Source: Humulus lupulus
Lineage: Eukaryota > Streptophyta > Magnoliopsida > Rosales > Cannabaceae
Assembly: GCF_963169125.1 (NCBI RefSeq)
Contig: NC_084796.1
Location: 214,399,948 to 214,463,947, forward strand
Length of the DNA stretch: 64,000 nt
Direction: 5' to 3'
In this document: one piece after another, positions 1 to 11,627 of the stretch
Position numbering within the stretch: the first letter of the stretch is position 1
How the letters are laid out: each line of letters begins with the position of its first letter
Position numbers and translations under genes: made by a program
The notes under the pieces: model-generated
What the model was told of the DNA's origin: nothing
The model's input: only the letters and a program-made list of their open reading frames with translations
Databases searched by the model: none

Positions 1-48
1 TATGACATAAAAATATCAATAGTTGTCATTTGTAATTCTTACGAATGC

Positions 49-345
49 CAACCAGTTTATAAAAGTTATCGTACCTTGAGAAGCAAATCACATAAGAAAG
101 TTATTCGTTGTTATTTACATATTTTAAGGATGCAATCTAGTTTAAAAAAAACAGTACTTTGTTTTGTATGCCAGTTTTAACAAGCAAATTATATAAGAAA
201 GCTACTAACTGGCATTTGGTTGCAAACCAGTTAAAATAGATTACTATTTTGTTTTGTAAACTAGTTTCAACAAAAATCACATAGAAGATTGCTAGTCGAT
301 TTTGTACAGAAATTTCAACAAGGAAATTGGAAATGAAGGTTATTG
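49..345. repeat. Degenerate direct repeats of about 90 bp
   Basis: The motif TTTGTTTTGTA followed by a (C)CAGTTT/CTAGTTT stretch and a CAAATCACATAAGAAAG-like stretch recurs about every 90 bp (near 81, 179 and 270, weaker near 317). The copies differ by substitutions and small indels, so this looks like an old tandem array cut by the window edge. I see no coding potential. Confidence 0.5.
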
Positions 346-526
346 GGTGTAGGAAAAACATATACAAGATCTTGCTTATTAATCAAACATAACTAGAAAT
401 CCTAGAACATGCATCAATTGAAATTAAAACTATAAACACGGAAATAAAGTAAATTACTTACTTATATGTAGCGGAATTAATGAGACTACACCATTTCAGT
501 TCTATATCCTTTTGTCATTTTCTGAT

Positions 527-2377
527 TGTTAGGAATTGCCAAGAACTGAAATACTTTTCAGAATTCAACCACAATTTTCCTCGCCAATCTTTGATCAAGC
601 CTACTTAGTGTGGGTAATTTTCTCAACACATGATAAAGAGATCTAGAAGAAGAGAGAGTGGTTAGAAGAGTGTAATTTCTATGGTTTTTTTATGATTGAG
701 CACTTACCAAAAACTATCTCTACAAAACCCTAGCTATAACATTTTATTTATACACATCCATGGGCTTATTTTCTTAATTATGTTAATTAAAAATTTAAAA
801 TGTAAATAAAGTCCTATCATGGCCAGCCCACACCATGTGGGTTGGGCTCATGATGTGTGTCTTGAATTTAACGCCCAATTGACTCAAATTCAAAACGCTT
901 TTATTTATTTATTTTATAATTAAGTAATTAAATCCTTATTCAAATTAATTATTTGTAATTTGAAACTTGATTTAATATTATTTATTATTAATATTAACAC
1001 AAATTTGTTATTATTAATAAATATGTCCTATATTTTACAATAACTCTATTTTTTTCTCTAATTCATAATTCATGTAAATATCACAAAATTGACATAGTCA
1101 ATTCGATATTCTAAAATGATATTTAAACCAATTATTTGAGACATTTAGACTTAATTTAATCAAAGATGACGTAGGAACCATGAATTCATGAATACAAGCT
1201 AGAATAAGTTCTCATGAGTTTATTCATAGAATAAATCATCTCACACCTTATTAATTCATCGTGACTCCACTATAGACTCGGAGTTGGACTCTTGAATTCA
1301 TAGAACGTATTTCTACTAACGTAAATACATTATCCAATGTTATAACTATAACTGTTAGTCAATCATATATCAACGACCTACTAATGAGTTGGGTGAATTT
1401 TATCGTTTTACCCCTCATTAGTATTTTATCCTTAACTTCCACAAAGTTTCTTATAAATGATAATTCCATAAACTTAATTACATAAATGAGTACTCAATCA
1501 TTTAACTATTTGAACTAAGCTATTAGGAGTCGTTTGTTGGGTAGGTTGGAATGGAAATGTGGAGGCTTTCCCATGTTTGGCTCAGTTTTTAAGGTAGGAA
1601 CGTTTTGATATTTGTGGGACCCACATGCTTTTTAGTGGGTAATTTTTACCCCTTTGTACACTTGAGTTTCATATGGAGGGTAATATTGTGCCTACTCCCA
1701 CATTCCCCTCAAACCTCACCACTCAAAACAAACGCCCCCTTAAGGAAATCATCTTTCCACTTCTATTACGAAAGCTATAGAGTTCATATCTATGATAAAT
1801 ACTCTCATTCAATTACACTATTGAATCTCCAAGATGTACGTACAGGCTATGTCATAGGGTAAACTTTTAACAAACAAGTCAAAAGATTTAAATAATATAA
1901 TTAATAGAAATATTATCACTCATAATTGAGATTGACTTGACTTATGGTCAACATTGTGACACTGATTAGATTTGATAATAATGATTCTTATTTATCTATC
2001 AATAATCAATATCTGTTCCAGTCCGATGTAACTAGATACATCCGATCATATCTACTTGGTCAATATCCTGGATAAGGCACCACACCATTGTGTAAGTAGA
2101 TCATATTGTAGATTACTAAATCAGTTAAAATCCTGTGCACTAATTTAATCTTAGGACTAATTCTTTTTTAACATATAATTACAATTATAATCAATTGTGA
2201 CCTAGTCACTATAATTGTGACTAGTTACACATGTTTAGGATATTATAGACATTTGTATTGAATAAATAATCATGTAATAAAACACATGAGCAATGCATTG
2301 ATAAACAAAATGATTTCTATTCTTTATTGATAATAAAATGTGTTACATAAGAAATATGGTTTTACAAAGTCATACAA
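527..2377 (-). mobile_element. Copia-like LTR remnant on the minus strand, split by later insertions
   Basis: On the + strand the stretch opens with TGTTAGGAATTGCC and ends at 2377 against the LTR element inserted there. After that element, the bases TAAAACCCAACA at 21401-21412 look like the missing LTR terminus, because plant copia LTRs read backwards often end in ...AACCCTAACA. A minus-strand TATA-like motif lies near 745-755. I could not find a matching target-site duplication, so the left boundary is uncertain. The stretch is AT-rich and has no usable ORF. It could also be part of a larger degraded element that includes bases 371-526. Confidence 0.4.
1526..1739. mobile_element. PIF/Harbinger (Tourist-like) MITE, 214 bp
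   Basis: The left end reads GGAGTCGTTTGTT and the right end, reverse-complemented, reads GGGGGCGTTTGTT, giving terminal inverted repeats of about 13 bp with two mismatches. The element is flanked on both sides by TTA (1523-1525 and 1740-1742), the usual 3-bp duplication of this superfamily. The inner sequence has partial dyad symmetry around the GTGGGACCCAC motif and no transposase, so it is a non-autonomous copy. It sits inside the copia-like LTR remnant and is therefore younger than it. Confidence 0.7.
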
Positions 2378-3525
2378 TATTATATTTTTATATAATGTTA
2401 GATTGATTAGATAAGTGTTACAAAAAGTGTTTATTTAATCTAAGTGGATGAATGTTATATTATTTTTTAATAATATGATGTTAGATTAAATAATGTGACA
2501 AAATGTGATTTGTCACACCTTATAATATATTATTGAGAGTTACAAAATTGGACACATATGTGTGCCCAAATGTAACATATTTTGGAGTTACAAATTTGTA
2601 ACTCCCAAATATTACCAAATAATGTGTAGATTGAGAGTTACACATTTGTGTTTGAATTCCATAGAGTCATTATGTAATATGGTTGTTGGAGACATGTTTT
2701 TAACTCCCATTAGGTGTATAGAAGTTACAAAATCATGTGGGAAAGGGTTTGAGATGTTTTGGAAAAATTGAATATTTGGAGGTTGAAATTGCTTGTGGTC
2801 GCGGCCACTGATTATTCCTAGTCGCGGCCTGGGGGACAGAGACCAGTGGCCACGGCCAGGAACATCTCTAGCCACGGCTAGCGACGCTGACAACCAACTC
2901 CAACTTCTTTTTTCCATCTTGAACGGTTCTAACACCTCATGTAACTCCCAAAACTCATTTTTAATTCCATAAACATCCAATTAAAATATTGGTAACAGCC
3001 ATGGGGGTTGGTGGAATTTAAAATTTAAAGGGTGTCTCAAAACTATATGAATATGAGCCTATTGCTCACTTGTAAGACACACCATTTTCCATCCACAAAG
3101 TACTTGGCTGGAAAATACACCATAGATGCTTGATAATTCCATAGAGCTATTTCCTTGTGAGATCCATTAGTGGTTAGAGAATAATGGAAATAAGCTTTTA
3201 GACAAATGTCTTGAACCTTGTTCAAGTTGGTGATCCCCGCTACTCTACACTTTGGTTGTGTGAGTGTGAGAGTTTATCTATTTTTCTTATTATTATTTTG
3301 TTCTTCAACCTCTTTTACTTTTTGCTTCTATCTTATATATTTATTTGTATTGTTATGATTTGAGTTGTATTATCAATTTATCTATCATCTTCTATTTCTA
3401 TTTACTTGTAATTTTGCAATAGAGTTGTAACACTTATTTATCTATCATCTTGTCTATTGTAACATTTTGCAGTTGTATCTTTGGTTTTACTATTTCCATT
3501 GAATATATATATATTTTTTCTAACA
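2378..3525 (+). repeat. 5' LTR of the non-autonomous element
   Basis: It begins TATTATATTT where the partner LTR has TGTTATATTT, so its terminal TG has mutated, and it ends ...TCTAACA. It aligns with 20278-21400 along its whole length, including the blocks around GTGTGAGAGTTTATCTATT and the terminal ATTTCCATTGAATATATAT. Unlike the right copy, it keeps a GC-rich insert near 2795-2885 with several GCGGCC/GGCCAC motifs, which is shortened at 20725-20770 in the partner. Confidence 0.8.
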
Positions 3526-5523
3526 TTCAAAAGCTTAATTTCTTTTCAATGGAATGAGAAACCATAGAGATCTTGTGAGGATCCAAATTTAAAAAGTGGT
3601 AAGATAAGGTAATGTTCTTCTTTGTTTTTTCTTAGAAGATCTAATGGCTTTCATATAGTGATAGAAATGAGAAGAATAATTTTTTTACAAATGAGGTTCA
3701 TTGTTTTCTAATCTCCTTTGTTTTTGCAAATATAGTGGTTAGAATAGCAGATAATTCAACATCTTGAGTTTTTGCTATATGTGATTAATTAACATATTGT
3801 ATAAATAATCTTTAGTGGATTATTTGGTAATGTGCTAGCATGTTATATAATATTCTTATTTTGTGATAATGGGAAATTGTTAGAATGATAATTTTATGAG
3901 CTTTATATGACATGCTTAAATATATTGATTTTGTGAATCAATAGAAATGTAAAATCATGTGTATGATATTTGTGATTTATGTTTACCATGTTAGTATGAT
4001 ATAAGTCACATGTGTTGAAAATTATGTGAAATTATATTAAAATATAATCATGCAAATATTTGTGAGATGTTAATAGGCTTTATCCTATATTATTGTTAGG
4101 ATGTGATTTATAAATAAAAGAATTATTTGAGAATTTAAAATTTTCTCATTTAAAAGATGAGCATCTTATTTTATGAGACAAGAAAAGATAAACATAAGAG
4201 GATTGCATCTTTTAATGGTTGTGTCTTGCTATTGCAAGCAAAATTGATCAAGGTGGATTAAAAAATTATGGGATAAAATATTGTCCAATAGACTTGGAGT
4301 CTAAAGTGTGGTCAAATGAAAATATTTGAGAATTATATAGTGACAGTAATTTTTAAATATTCAATGTCTCAATGAGGAGACATTACAAAATTGGAGAAGC
4401 AATTTTGAATCATTAAACAGAAAATAGTGAATGAATTGATGATAATTTTATTCATGTTGGTTAAAGATGGTTAGTTAAAGATGGTGATATGTTTAAATTA
4501 ATCTCAATGAGGAGATAATTTTAAACTAAAGCATAAGAAATCAAAGTATTTAAGTGTTTTTGACATCTTTAAATTGATTTTGATAAGAAAATCAATGGAT
4601 GTCAAAATGATGTTTTCAAAAGAATCTCAAAGAGACTCTTAGAAAATGCACAAAAGTTGTTTAAGTGATTTTGAGATTATTTTGATAGCTAAAAGTGAAA
4701 ATTAGTGATTATTTGCTTGAGAAATTTTCACATGGTATTTGTGCTCACATATTTCATTTTGTAAAATATAGAAATCAAACCAATTGAAGGTTACTTTCAA
4801 AGAAGTATGTCTTGCTTTAGCAAGTAAATAAATCAATAAATAAATATTGAGGTTTTGTTTATCTTGATGTGAGAATTTATCATGTGGCTTAAATGACTCA
4901 TGAAGAACTTTAGGAATTATAAGTCTAGATTTATCTTGGAGGATAAAAGACTTAATAGAAATAAAGAGAATTCTATTTAAAAATGATATTTTCACTCTAT
5001 GTGAGAAATGTGGGGGTGATGCTCCAAAGTTTAATCAATTTATTTTGTTGATAATAATTGATTAATTTGGTCATCATATCAAATAGTTGAATTAGAATTC
5101 CACATTCTAAATTACTTTGGCTATATGTGTATAGAATGAATAAATCTAGACATGCTTGATTTCTAAAGTTATTGTTTGTAAAATATTTGATTCAAGAAGG
5201 AATCAATTTAAAACATAAATGAGAATTTTAGGGGAAAAAAAAAAAGAGGTTTCCGGAATTGATATTCAAGAAAAAGTTTATCTTGGATATTGAAGTGTAA
5301 AATAGTGAGGGTGTTGACTATGGTCAAACTCACTATTTTAATCAAACTATAGCTAGCAACAATGTTTGAATAAAATCATGAGAGAATGATTAAGTCATAC
5401 ATGAGAAAAGAAATGACTCAAATGGAATCATTTCTACATCTCAAGTGATGGGACTTAGACTCCCTAAAGAGATTCACGGTTGATGGTAACTTATCTTAAT
5501 ACTAGTAACCAAACTAGTATTAA
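3526..5523 (+). other. Non-coding left internal part of the non-autonomous element
   Basis: AT-rich DNA with no ORF that resembles a retrotransposon protein. It contains several loosely repeated phrases, such as CAATGAGGAGA near 4371 and 4506. The stretch ends where the nested gypsy element begins, and its continuation resumes at 19774. Confidence 0.5.
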
Positions 5524-5855
5524 TGTAATGCCCTACTACCCAGGGACCGTTACACTGTATTTTAAATAGTGCTAAACTCACTAAATGAGTCGTTTGGCCA
5601 TAATCGTGTAACTAAACGTGATTAACGACTTAGGATTAAAATTTTTGGTCAAAGATACAAATGTTTCATTAAAACGTTTACTGTATACATGGGATCCCAA
5701 AATACATTTAAAATGTTAATTACAATAAAAAATTACAACCATTCGACCTAAGCGGCAAAATAGAGTTTGACCCTAGTTCATCTTTAAACCCTTGTCCGTG
5801 GTGGTCGAGCAGTCGCATGTGTACCTTAAGCTCTCCAACTCAAGGATGGTCCAAC
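5524..5855 (-). repeat. Outer end of the left LTR of the gypsy element
   Basis: These 332 bp match 15626-15957 closely, for example TGGGATCCCAAAATACATTTAAA with one change and the shared CTCTCCAACTCAAGGATGGT. The match stops at CCAAC (5851-5855), where a different LTR begins. Confidence 0.8.
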
Positions 5856-8211
5856 TGTAACGCCCTGGATAGCCAAGACCGTTACACTGTATGTTTTTAA
5901 AGTGCCAGACTTGCTAATCAAGTCATTTAATTAAAATTGTGTTGCAGAAGTTTCAAAGGAACTAGGGTTAAAGCATTTTGGTCTCATAAGTCACATTTTT
6001 CGTTAAGAAACACTATTTGTTTACACGGGATCCCAAAAATACAAGTTTAAAGATCATTTACAAAAGTTACAAGACTCAAGTACAATATCCAGCCATACTA
6101 AGGCAAAACAAGCAGTTAGGTAATCTCTGTCCTGGTCCCCTCCTCGATCGTGGTGATCGAACAGCTGGCTATGTACATTTCACCTCGGAGCTCTCCACCT
6201 CAGGCTTAGTCCAACTTGTCCTTGCCTTTACCTGTACCACGTAGCACCCGTGAGCCAAGGCCCAGCAAGAAAACACAATGTCAACAAAGCATAAGCAATT
6301 ATCAGACAAGTCAATATCTCACGTTGCGTCACATAGCCTCAGTCAAATAACCATTCAATATAGTCAAGTATTCCACATACTAGGTATATCAACACATTAC
6401 ACGCACAGTTTATAAACGATAACCAGGGCTAGCGCTCACAGGCTGCTCCCTCTGTTATCCCAGTGTTCATGGCTCCCAGTGGCCGAGTCGCGCTCTGTGC
6501 GCTATTAGTATGTACGGCACTCTTAGGCCGCTTTTACATGTCCCATGGCGTGATACCAACATTGACATGATACAAATCTCGGGAGCACTTAGTCCCATCA
6601 CAATCATATAACCAGGTGCAGTTCTCTTACCTTTCAATTCAATAGCTTTGATCCCTCAACACCTTGAGCACGATCCCTCCCGAGCCCTAGCGCTCACCTA
6701 AACACAATCATGGCCAAAGTCATCATCAACCCTCAAGTTCAAAACCTAGCCCCGGGGCCAATCCCGAGCCCCCGGGAAGCCCTAGTTCCACCAAACAAGG
6801 TGGTGGAACCAAACCCCAAACCTTAGGTCAAAAACCCTTGCAAATTACCCTAAAATCCCCTTCAGAAGGCAGGGTAGCGCTACAGCGCTCTTGGGAGGGC
6901 GCTATAGCGCTACAGACAGAAACCAAAACCCTTCTAGCAAAATGGCCTAGCGCTACAGCGCCCAAAGGCTAGCGCTGTAGCGCTAGTCACAGACTGCCCA
7001 ACACCAAAATTTCCCTTATGCGATTTTCTCGAGCCAACCTCAACCAAACCTCTTCCAACTCTTACCCAAACTTAAAAACAACTTCATGACCACACTCCAC
7101 TCATCCCAAGCACCCTAAACATCTAAAACCCAAGCACATGCAATCAAAAACTCAAAATTCACCATAGCCACCTCCAAACTCTAAACCCAACATAAACCAG
7201 CTGAACAACATAATTAGAGCTTAGAATTCATACCTTTGATAGAATTTCGCCCACAAGCTATCCCTAGGCTCCCTTGGCTTGCTATTCCTCAGCCTTAAGC
7301 CTGAATTCCCCAAAGTTCCATTCAATTCAACTCAAGTACCACAACTTAAAAACCAGAAACAGAAATGGATGAACTCTAGAATCTTACCTCAAGTGCTAGT
7401 GAAACCCTGCTAAACCTCTGCCAATTCCTTAGTCTTAGGTCAAGATCCTTGATGTTTAGTTATCCCACCTCTCCTCTAAGCTTTACTCCAGAAATTCTCA
7501 AGAAACAAGTGAAGGAAAGTGTAAACCGACTTAGAGAAACTCTCTCTGCTTTCCCTCTTTCTTTTCCCTTCTTTTCCAGACTTCTTTGATATTCTACAAA
7601 TTCCACTAACTTAAAACCTCAGTAATACCCATCCTTAAGAGTCAAATGACCTTTATGCCCTCCCTATTAACTCTAGTCCTTTAGTCCACTTAAGGGCATT
7701 TTAGTCATTTTACCCAATTCCCGCTACTTCCTCGAGTGTCTCTATTATTTCCCGCTTAATTCCCGATACCTAATTAATCACCAATAGAATTCCTCAATGT
7801 TATAATAATCTCCAGCTCATCCACTAAATTCCCATTTATACCCCTGAGCTCACCCCGAGCCAGGTATAAATCCCCGCTATGACTTTTCCACTACTTTGCT
7901 CACTAGGATCGTCTCGAGTCACTGATCGCGAATATATCCACATAATAATGTGGTCTCAACAATTATCACATATATCAAAGCAGTTATGCCCATAATGGCC
8001 AAAATTACGATTATGCCCTTCTAACCTAATCTGGGCCTATATGCACACTAACACACATAGTCATGCATCTCAAATACTCAAGTAATCATATAACATGCTT
8101 TAAATCATAATCATGCATCTAAATTATTAAAACCACACATAATCTCCATTAGGCCCTCCAGGCATACTAATCAAGGCCCTTAAGCCTTACTAGCGAATTT
8201 GGGTCGTTACA
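5856..8211 (-). repeat. 3' LTR (2356 bp) of the truncated Tekay-like element
   Basis: It starts TGTAACGCCC and ends GGGTCGTTACA, and a polypurine tract follows on the correct side for a minus-strand element. Inside are repeated AGCGCTA/TAGCGCT dyads near 6865-6985 and CGAGCCC-rich phrases near 6680-6780. The termini resemble those of the solo LTR at 11628-13998, but the bodies differ, so they are related rather than identical families. Confidence 0.8.
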
Positions 8212-8224
8212 ACTATCCCCTCCT
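8212..8224 (-). promoter_or_regulatory. Polypurine tract for plus-strand DNA priming
   Basis: On the minus strand this reads AGGAGGGGATAGT and directly abuts the LTR end at 8211. It is the expected position and composition for the primer of plus-strand synthesis. Confidence 0.75.
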
Positions 8225-8247
8225 AATAAGAATTTCGTCCTCGAAAT

Positions 8248-10736
8248 TTACCTAAACAACTCGGGATACTGATCCCGCATCGCTGTCTCAAGCTCCCAGG
8301 TCGCCTCCTCGACCTTAGCATTCCTCCATAGTACTTTAACCAGAGGAATCGTCTTATTCCGCAATACTTTATCTTTCCGATCCAAGATCTGAACCGGTTG
8401 CTCTTCATAAGACAAATCTGCCTGTAACTCCAAATTTTCATGCCTCAACACATGAGTCACATCTGAGACATACTTCCGAAGCATGGAGACATGGAACACA
8501 TCATGAACTCCAGACAATGATGGCGGCAAAGCTAACCTGTAAGCCACCTGACCAATCCTTTCCAGGATCTCGAATGGTCCAATGAACCTAGGGCTTAGCT
8601 TGCCCTTCTTACCAAACCTCCTCACCCCTCGCAGAGGCGAAACTCGAAGAAAGACGTGGTCACCAACCTGCAACTCCACGTCTCTATGCTTAGGATCAGC
8701 GTAGCTTTTCTGTCTACTCTGTGAAGCGAGCATTCTAGCCCGAATCTTCTCTATGGCCTCACTTGTCTTCTGAACCATATCTGGCCCCAAATACCTCCTC
8801 TCACCCATCTCATCCCAATGAATGGGTGATCTACACTTTCTCCCATATAACATCTCATAGGGAGCCACTCCAATTGTTGACTGATAACTATTATTGTACG
8901 AGAACTCAATCAACAGAAGGTACTTACTCCATGAACCCTCAAAATCAATCACACAGGCTCTGAGCATATCCTCCAATACCTGAATCGTCCTCTCAGATTG
9001 TCCATCAGTCTGAGGGTGAAAAGCTGTACTGAACTTCAACTGAGTCCCCAAAGCTTTCTGCAGACCACCCCAAAACTTGGAAGTGAAAATAGGATCCCGG
9101 TCTGACACTATAGACTTAGGAACCCCGTGGAGACGCACGATCTCCCTCACATACAACTCAACATAGTGATCCACAGTATGTGTTGACCTCACTGGAAGAA
9201 AATGAGCTGATTTGGTGTATCTGTCCACTATCACCCACACCGAATCATGAAGTCCTACTGTCCTGGGTAAACCTCCCACAAAGTCCATGGTAATATCTTC
9301 CCATTTCCATTCGGGAATACCCAAAGGCTGAAGCAACCCTGCTGGTCGCTGATGCTCAGCTTTCACCTGCTGACAGATCAAGCATCTGGCAACGTACTCG
9401 ATCACATCCCTCTTCATCCCAGACCACCAATACAAAGTCCGTAGATCCTGATACATCTTCGTGGTACCCGGATGAAGCGAGTACGGCGTCGTATGAGCCT
9501 CATCCAATATCTCTCGTCTGATTCCCTCATCAGCTGGAACACAAATTCATCCCTGATACCGAAGTAAACCAACCTCAGAAACAGAATAGTCCTTAGCTAC
9601 CCCCGCCAAGACATCATCTCTAATCCCCTGTAACTGAGTGTCTACCAACTGCCCTTCTCTGATCCGCTCTAGCAGGGTCGACTGCAGAGTAATGTTGGCC
9701 AACTGGCCCACTACCAATTCTATCCCCGCTCTAACCATCTCATCAGCTAACTCCCTTGAGATCTGAACGGGGCTATACAACTGACCTGGACCTCGGCGGC
9801 TCAATGCATCAGCCACCACATTGGCTTTCCCTGGGTGATAGAGAATATCACAATCATAGTCCTTTACCAACTCCAGCCAACGCCTCTGTCTCATGTTTAG
9901 GTCCTTCTGTGTAAAGATATACTTCAGGCTCTTATGGTCAGTGTATACCTCGCACTTCTCCCCATAAAGATAATGCCGCCAAATCTTCAGTGCAAAGACC
10001 ACCGCTGCCAGCTCCAAATCATGAGTAGGATACCGCTGCACATACTCCTTCAGCTGTCGCGATGCATAAGCTATCACCTTCTCATTCTGCATCAGCACGC
10101 AGCCCAAGCCCAACCTCGATGCGTCACAATAAACAACAAACTTCCCTTCCTCCGAAGGTAAACTCAACACTGGCGCTGTAATAAGTCGTCGCTTCAATTC
10201 TTGGAAACTACCTTCACACTTGTCTGACCAAATAAACTTTAGATTCTTTCTTGTCAATTCTGTCATCGGTGCTGCTATCTTCGAGAAGCCCTCTACAAAC
10301 CGCCTGTAGTAGCCTGCCAAACCAAGAAAACTCTGTACTTCTGAGGCGTTCCTTGGCCTCGGCCAATCTCTAACTGCCTCTATCTTTGACGGATCCACCT
10401 TAATCCCATCTGCACCTACAATGTGTCCAAGGAATGTCACTTCAGGTAACCAAAACTCGCACTTCTTAAACTTTGCATACAACTGATGCTCCCTCAACCT
10501 CTGAAGAACCAAACGAAGATGAAACTCGTGCTCTGTCTCTGAACTGGAATACACCAGGATGTCATCAATGAAGACTATAACAAACTGATCTAGAAAATCC
10601 TTGAACACTCTATTCATTAAGTCCATAAAAGCTGCTGGGGCATTGGTCAAACCAAAAGACATGACCAAGAACTCATAGTGCCCATACCGTGTCCGAAAGG
10701 CCGTCTTAGGTATGTCCTCATCCTTGATCCTGATCT
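8248..10736 (-). pseudogene. gypsy pol fragment: reverse transcriptase, RNase H, integrase, chromodomain
   Basis: This is one reading frame broken by a single TGA (9547-9549). Seen from its start: a reverse transcriptase lacking its first strands, with [11 protein letters not shown] and the catalytic FIDDILVYS; an RNase H with [16 protein letters not shown] and YTDHKSL; after the stop, an integrase with a zinc-binding segment around CLICQQVKAEH, then the catalytic D (TMDFVGG), D (SDRDPIF) and E (SERTIQ). The C-terminal 50 residues, around VLRNKTIPLVKVLW and EEATWELE, form a chromodomain, which marks the chromovirus branch (Tekay/Del). Such chromodomains are known to steer insertion to particular chromatin. 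The TGA lies where CGA would fit. The gene cannot be functional because the N-terminal part of reverse transcriptase is deleted. Confidence 0.9.
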
Positions 10737-11191
10737 CACTCACTCCCAATATATCATCAAATAATCATTCCCATTACCCAATATCCTGGTAATGAGATAA
10801 ATACTCAATATACCCCTTGACTCACTCTGAGTCAGGTATTAATCTCGTTGTCACTTTCCCACTAACTTGTTCCCTAGGATTGTCTCGTGTCTAGTAACCC
10901 AAAGATATATATATATATATATCCACATAATAATGTGGTCTCACACACACATATATCACATATATGCAAAATATACCCAAAACAGGCCAAATTACAACAA
11001 TTACCCAATTAAACAGAAATGGACCCACATGCATATATAATACACCAAAGCATGCATATCAAGTCTTATTATAATATAACTCACATAATCACACATATAT
11101 ACACATCATTAATCACATAATTTCCATAATTTTTCATTCTGGCCCCCTAATCAAGGCCTTAAGCCTTATTAGGAAATTTGGGATGTTACAC
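10733..11191 (-). repeat. Tail of the left LTR of the outer gypsy element
   Basis: From ATCTCACTCACTCCCAATAT to GATGTTACA this segment matches 19337-19768, the end of the right LTR, including CACATAATAATGTGGTC and AGGCCAAATTACA. It therefore belongs to the outer element. An (AT)n run sits near 10907-10922. Confidence 0.75.
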
Positions 11192-11622
11192 TAGACCTGA
11201 TTTCGTTCCTGGCACCAACATAATCACCATTCTATCTCTTGGTGTAGATGGTAACCCTGAAAAATCCCTAGAATCACATCCAAAAACTCACATACTAATC
11301 CAGTCTGTCCTAGTCCCACTGGCACAACCTGAGTGGTATCCACCACACTAGCTAAGAGTCCTATGAATCCTCTTGCAATAGGTCTCTAGATCTAAGTATA
11401 GATTTCATAAGTATACAGGGTCCATGCACAGTGCCAAAAAATACAAGGGTTTCTCACCCTCAAGCTCAAGGGTTGCCATCTTTTCCTTGCAATCTACCAT
11501 TGCCCCATACTTGGCTAACCAATCCAGATCTAGGATCACATCGAAGTCAGTCATAACCAGCTATATCACGTCAGCTGATGAGTCCTTTTCCACCATAATC
11601 TAACCCATCTCTTCAAATTACC
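11192..11622 (-). pseudogene. Degraded retroviral-type aspartic protease fragment
   Basis: On the minus strand the translation shows VTDFDVILGMDWLAKYGA, the conserved C-terminal block of gypsy proteases, followed by VDCKEK. The rest is interrupted by stops, and the N-terminal active-site triad is not recognisable. The fragment ends where a solo LTR has inserted (target AATAG). No polypurine tract separates it from the LTR tail on its left, which suggests an internal deletion that removed reverse transcriptase and integrase. Confidence 0.65.
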
Positions 11623-11627
11623 AATAG

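Larger units (their letters stand above)
5856..10736 (-). mobile_element. Truncated Tekay/Del-like Ty3/gypsy element
   Basis: From left to right the unit holds a complete 3' LTR, a polypurine tract and most of pol in reverse orientation (integrase with chromodomain, RNase H, most of reverse transcriptase). It stops abruptly inside the N-terminal part of reverse transcriptase near 10736. Sequence belonging to the outer element's LTR tail follows directly. The gag, protease and 5' LTR are missing, so a deletion probably removed the right half of this element together with about 3.4 kb of the host LTR. Pol is disrupted by only one internal stop codon. Confidence 0.7.
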
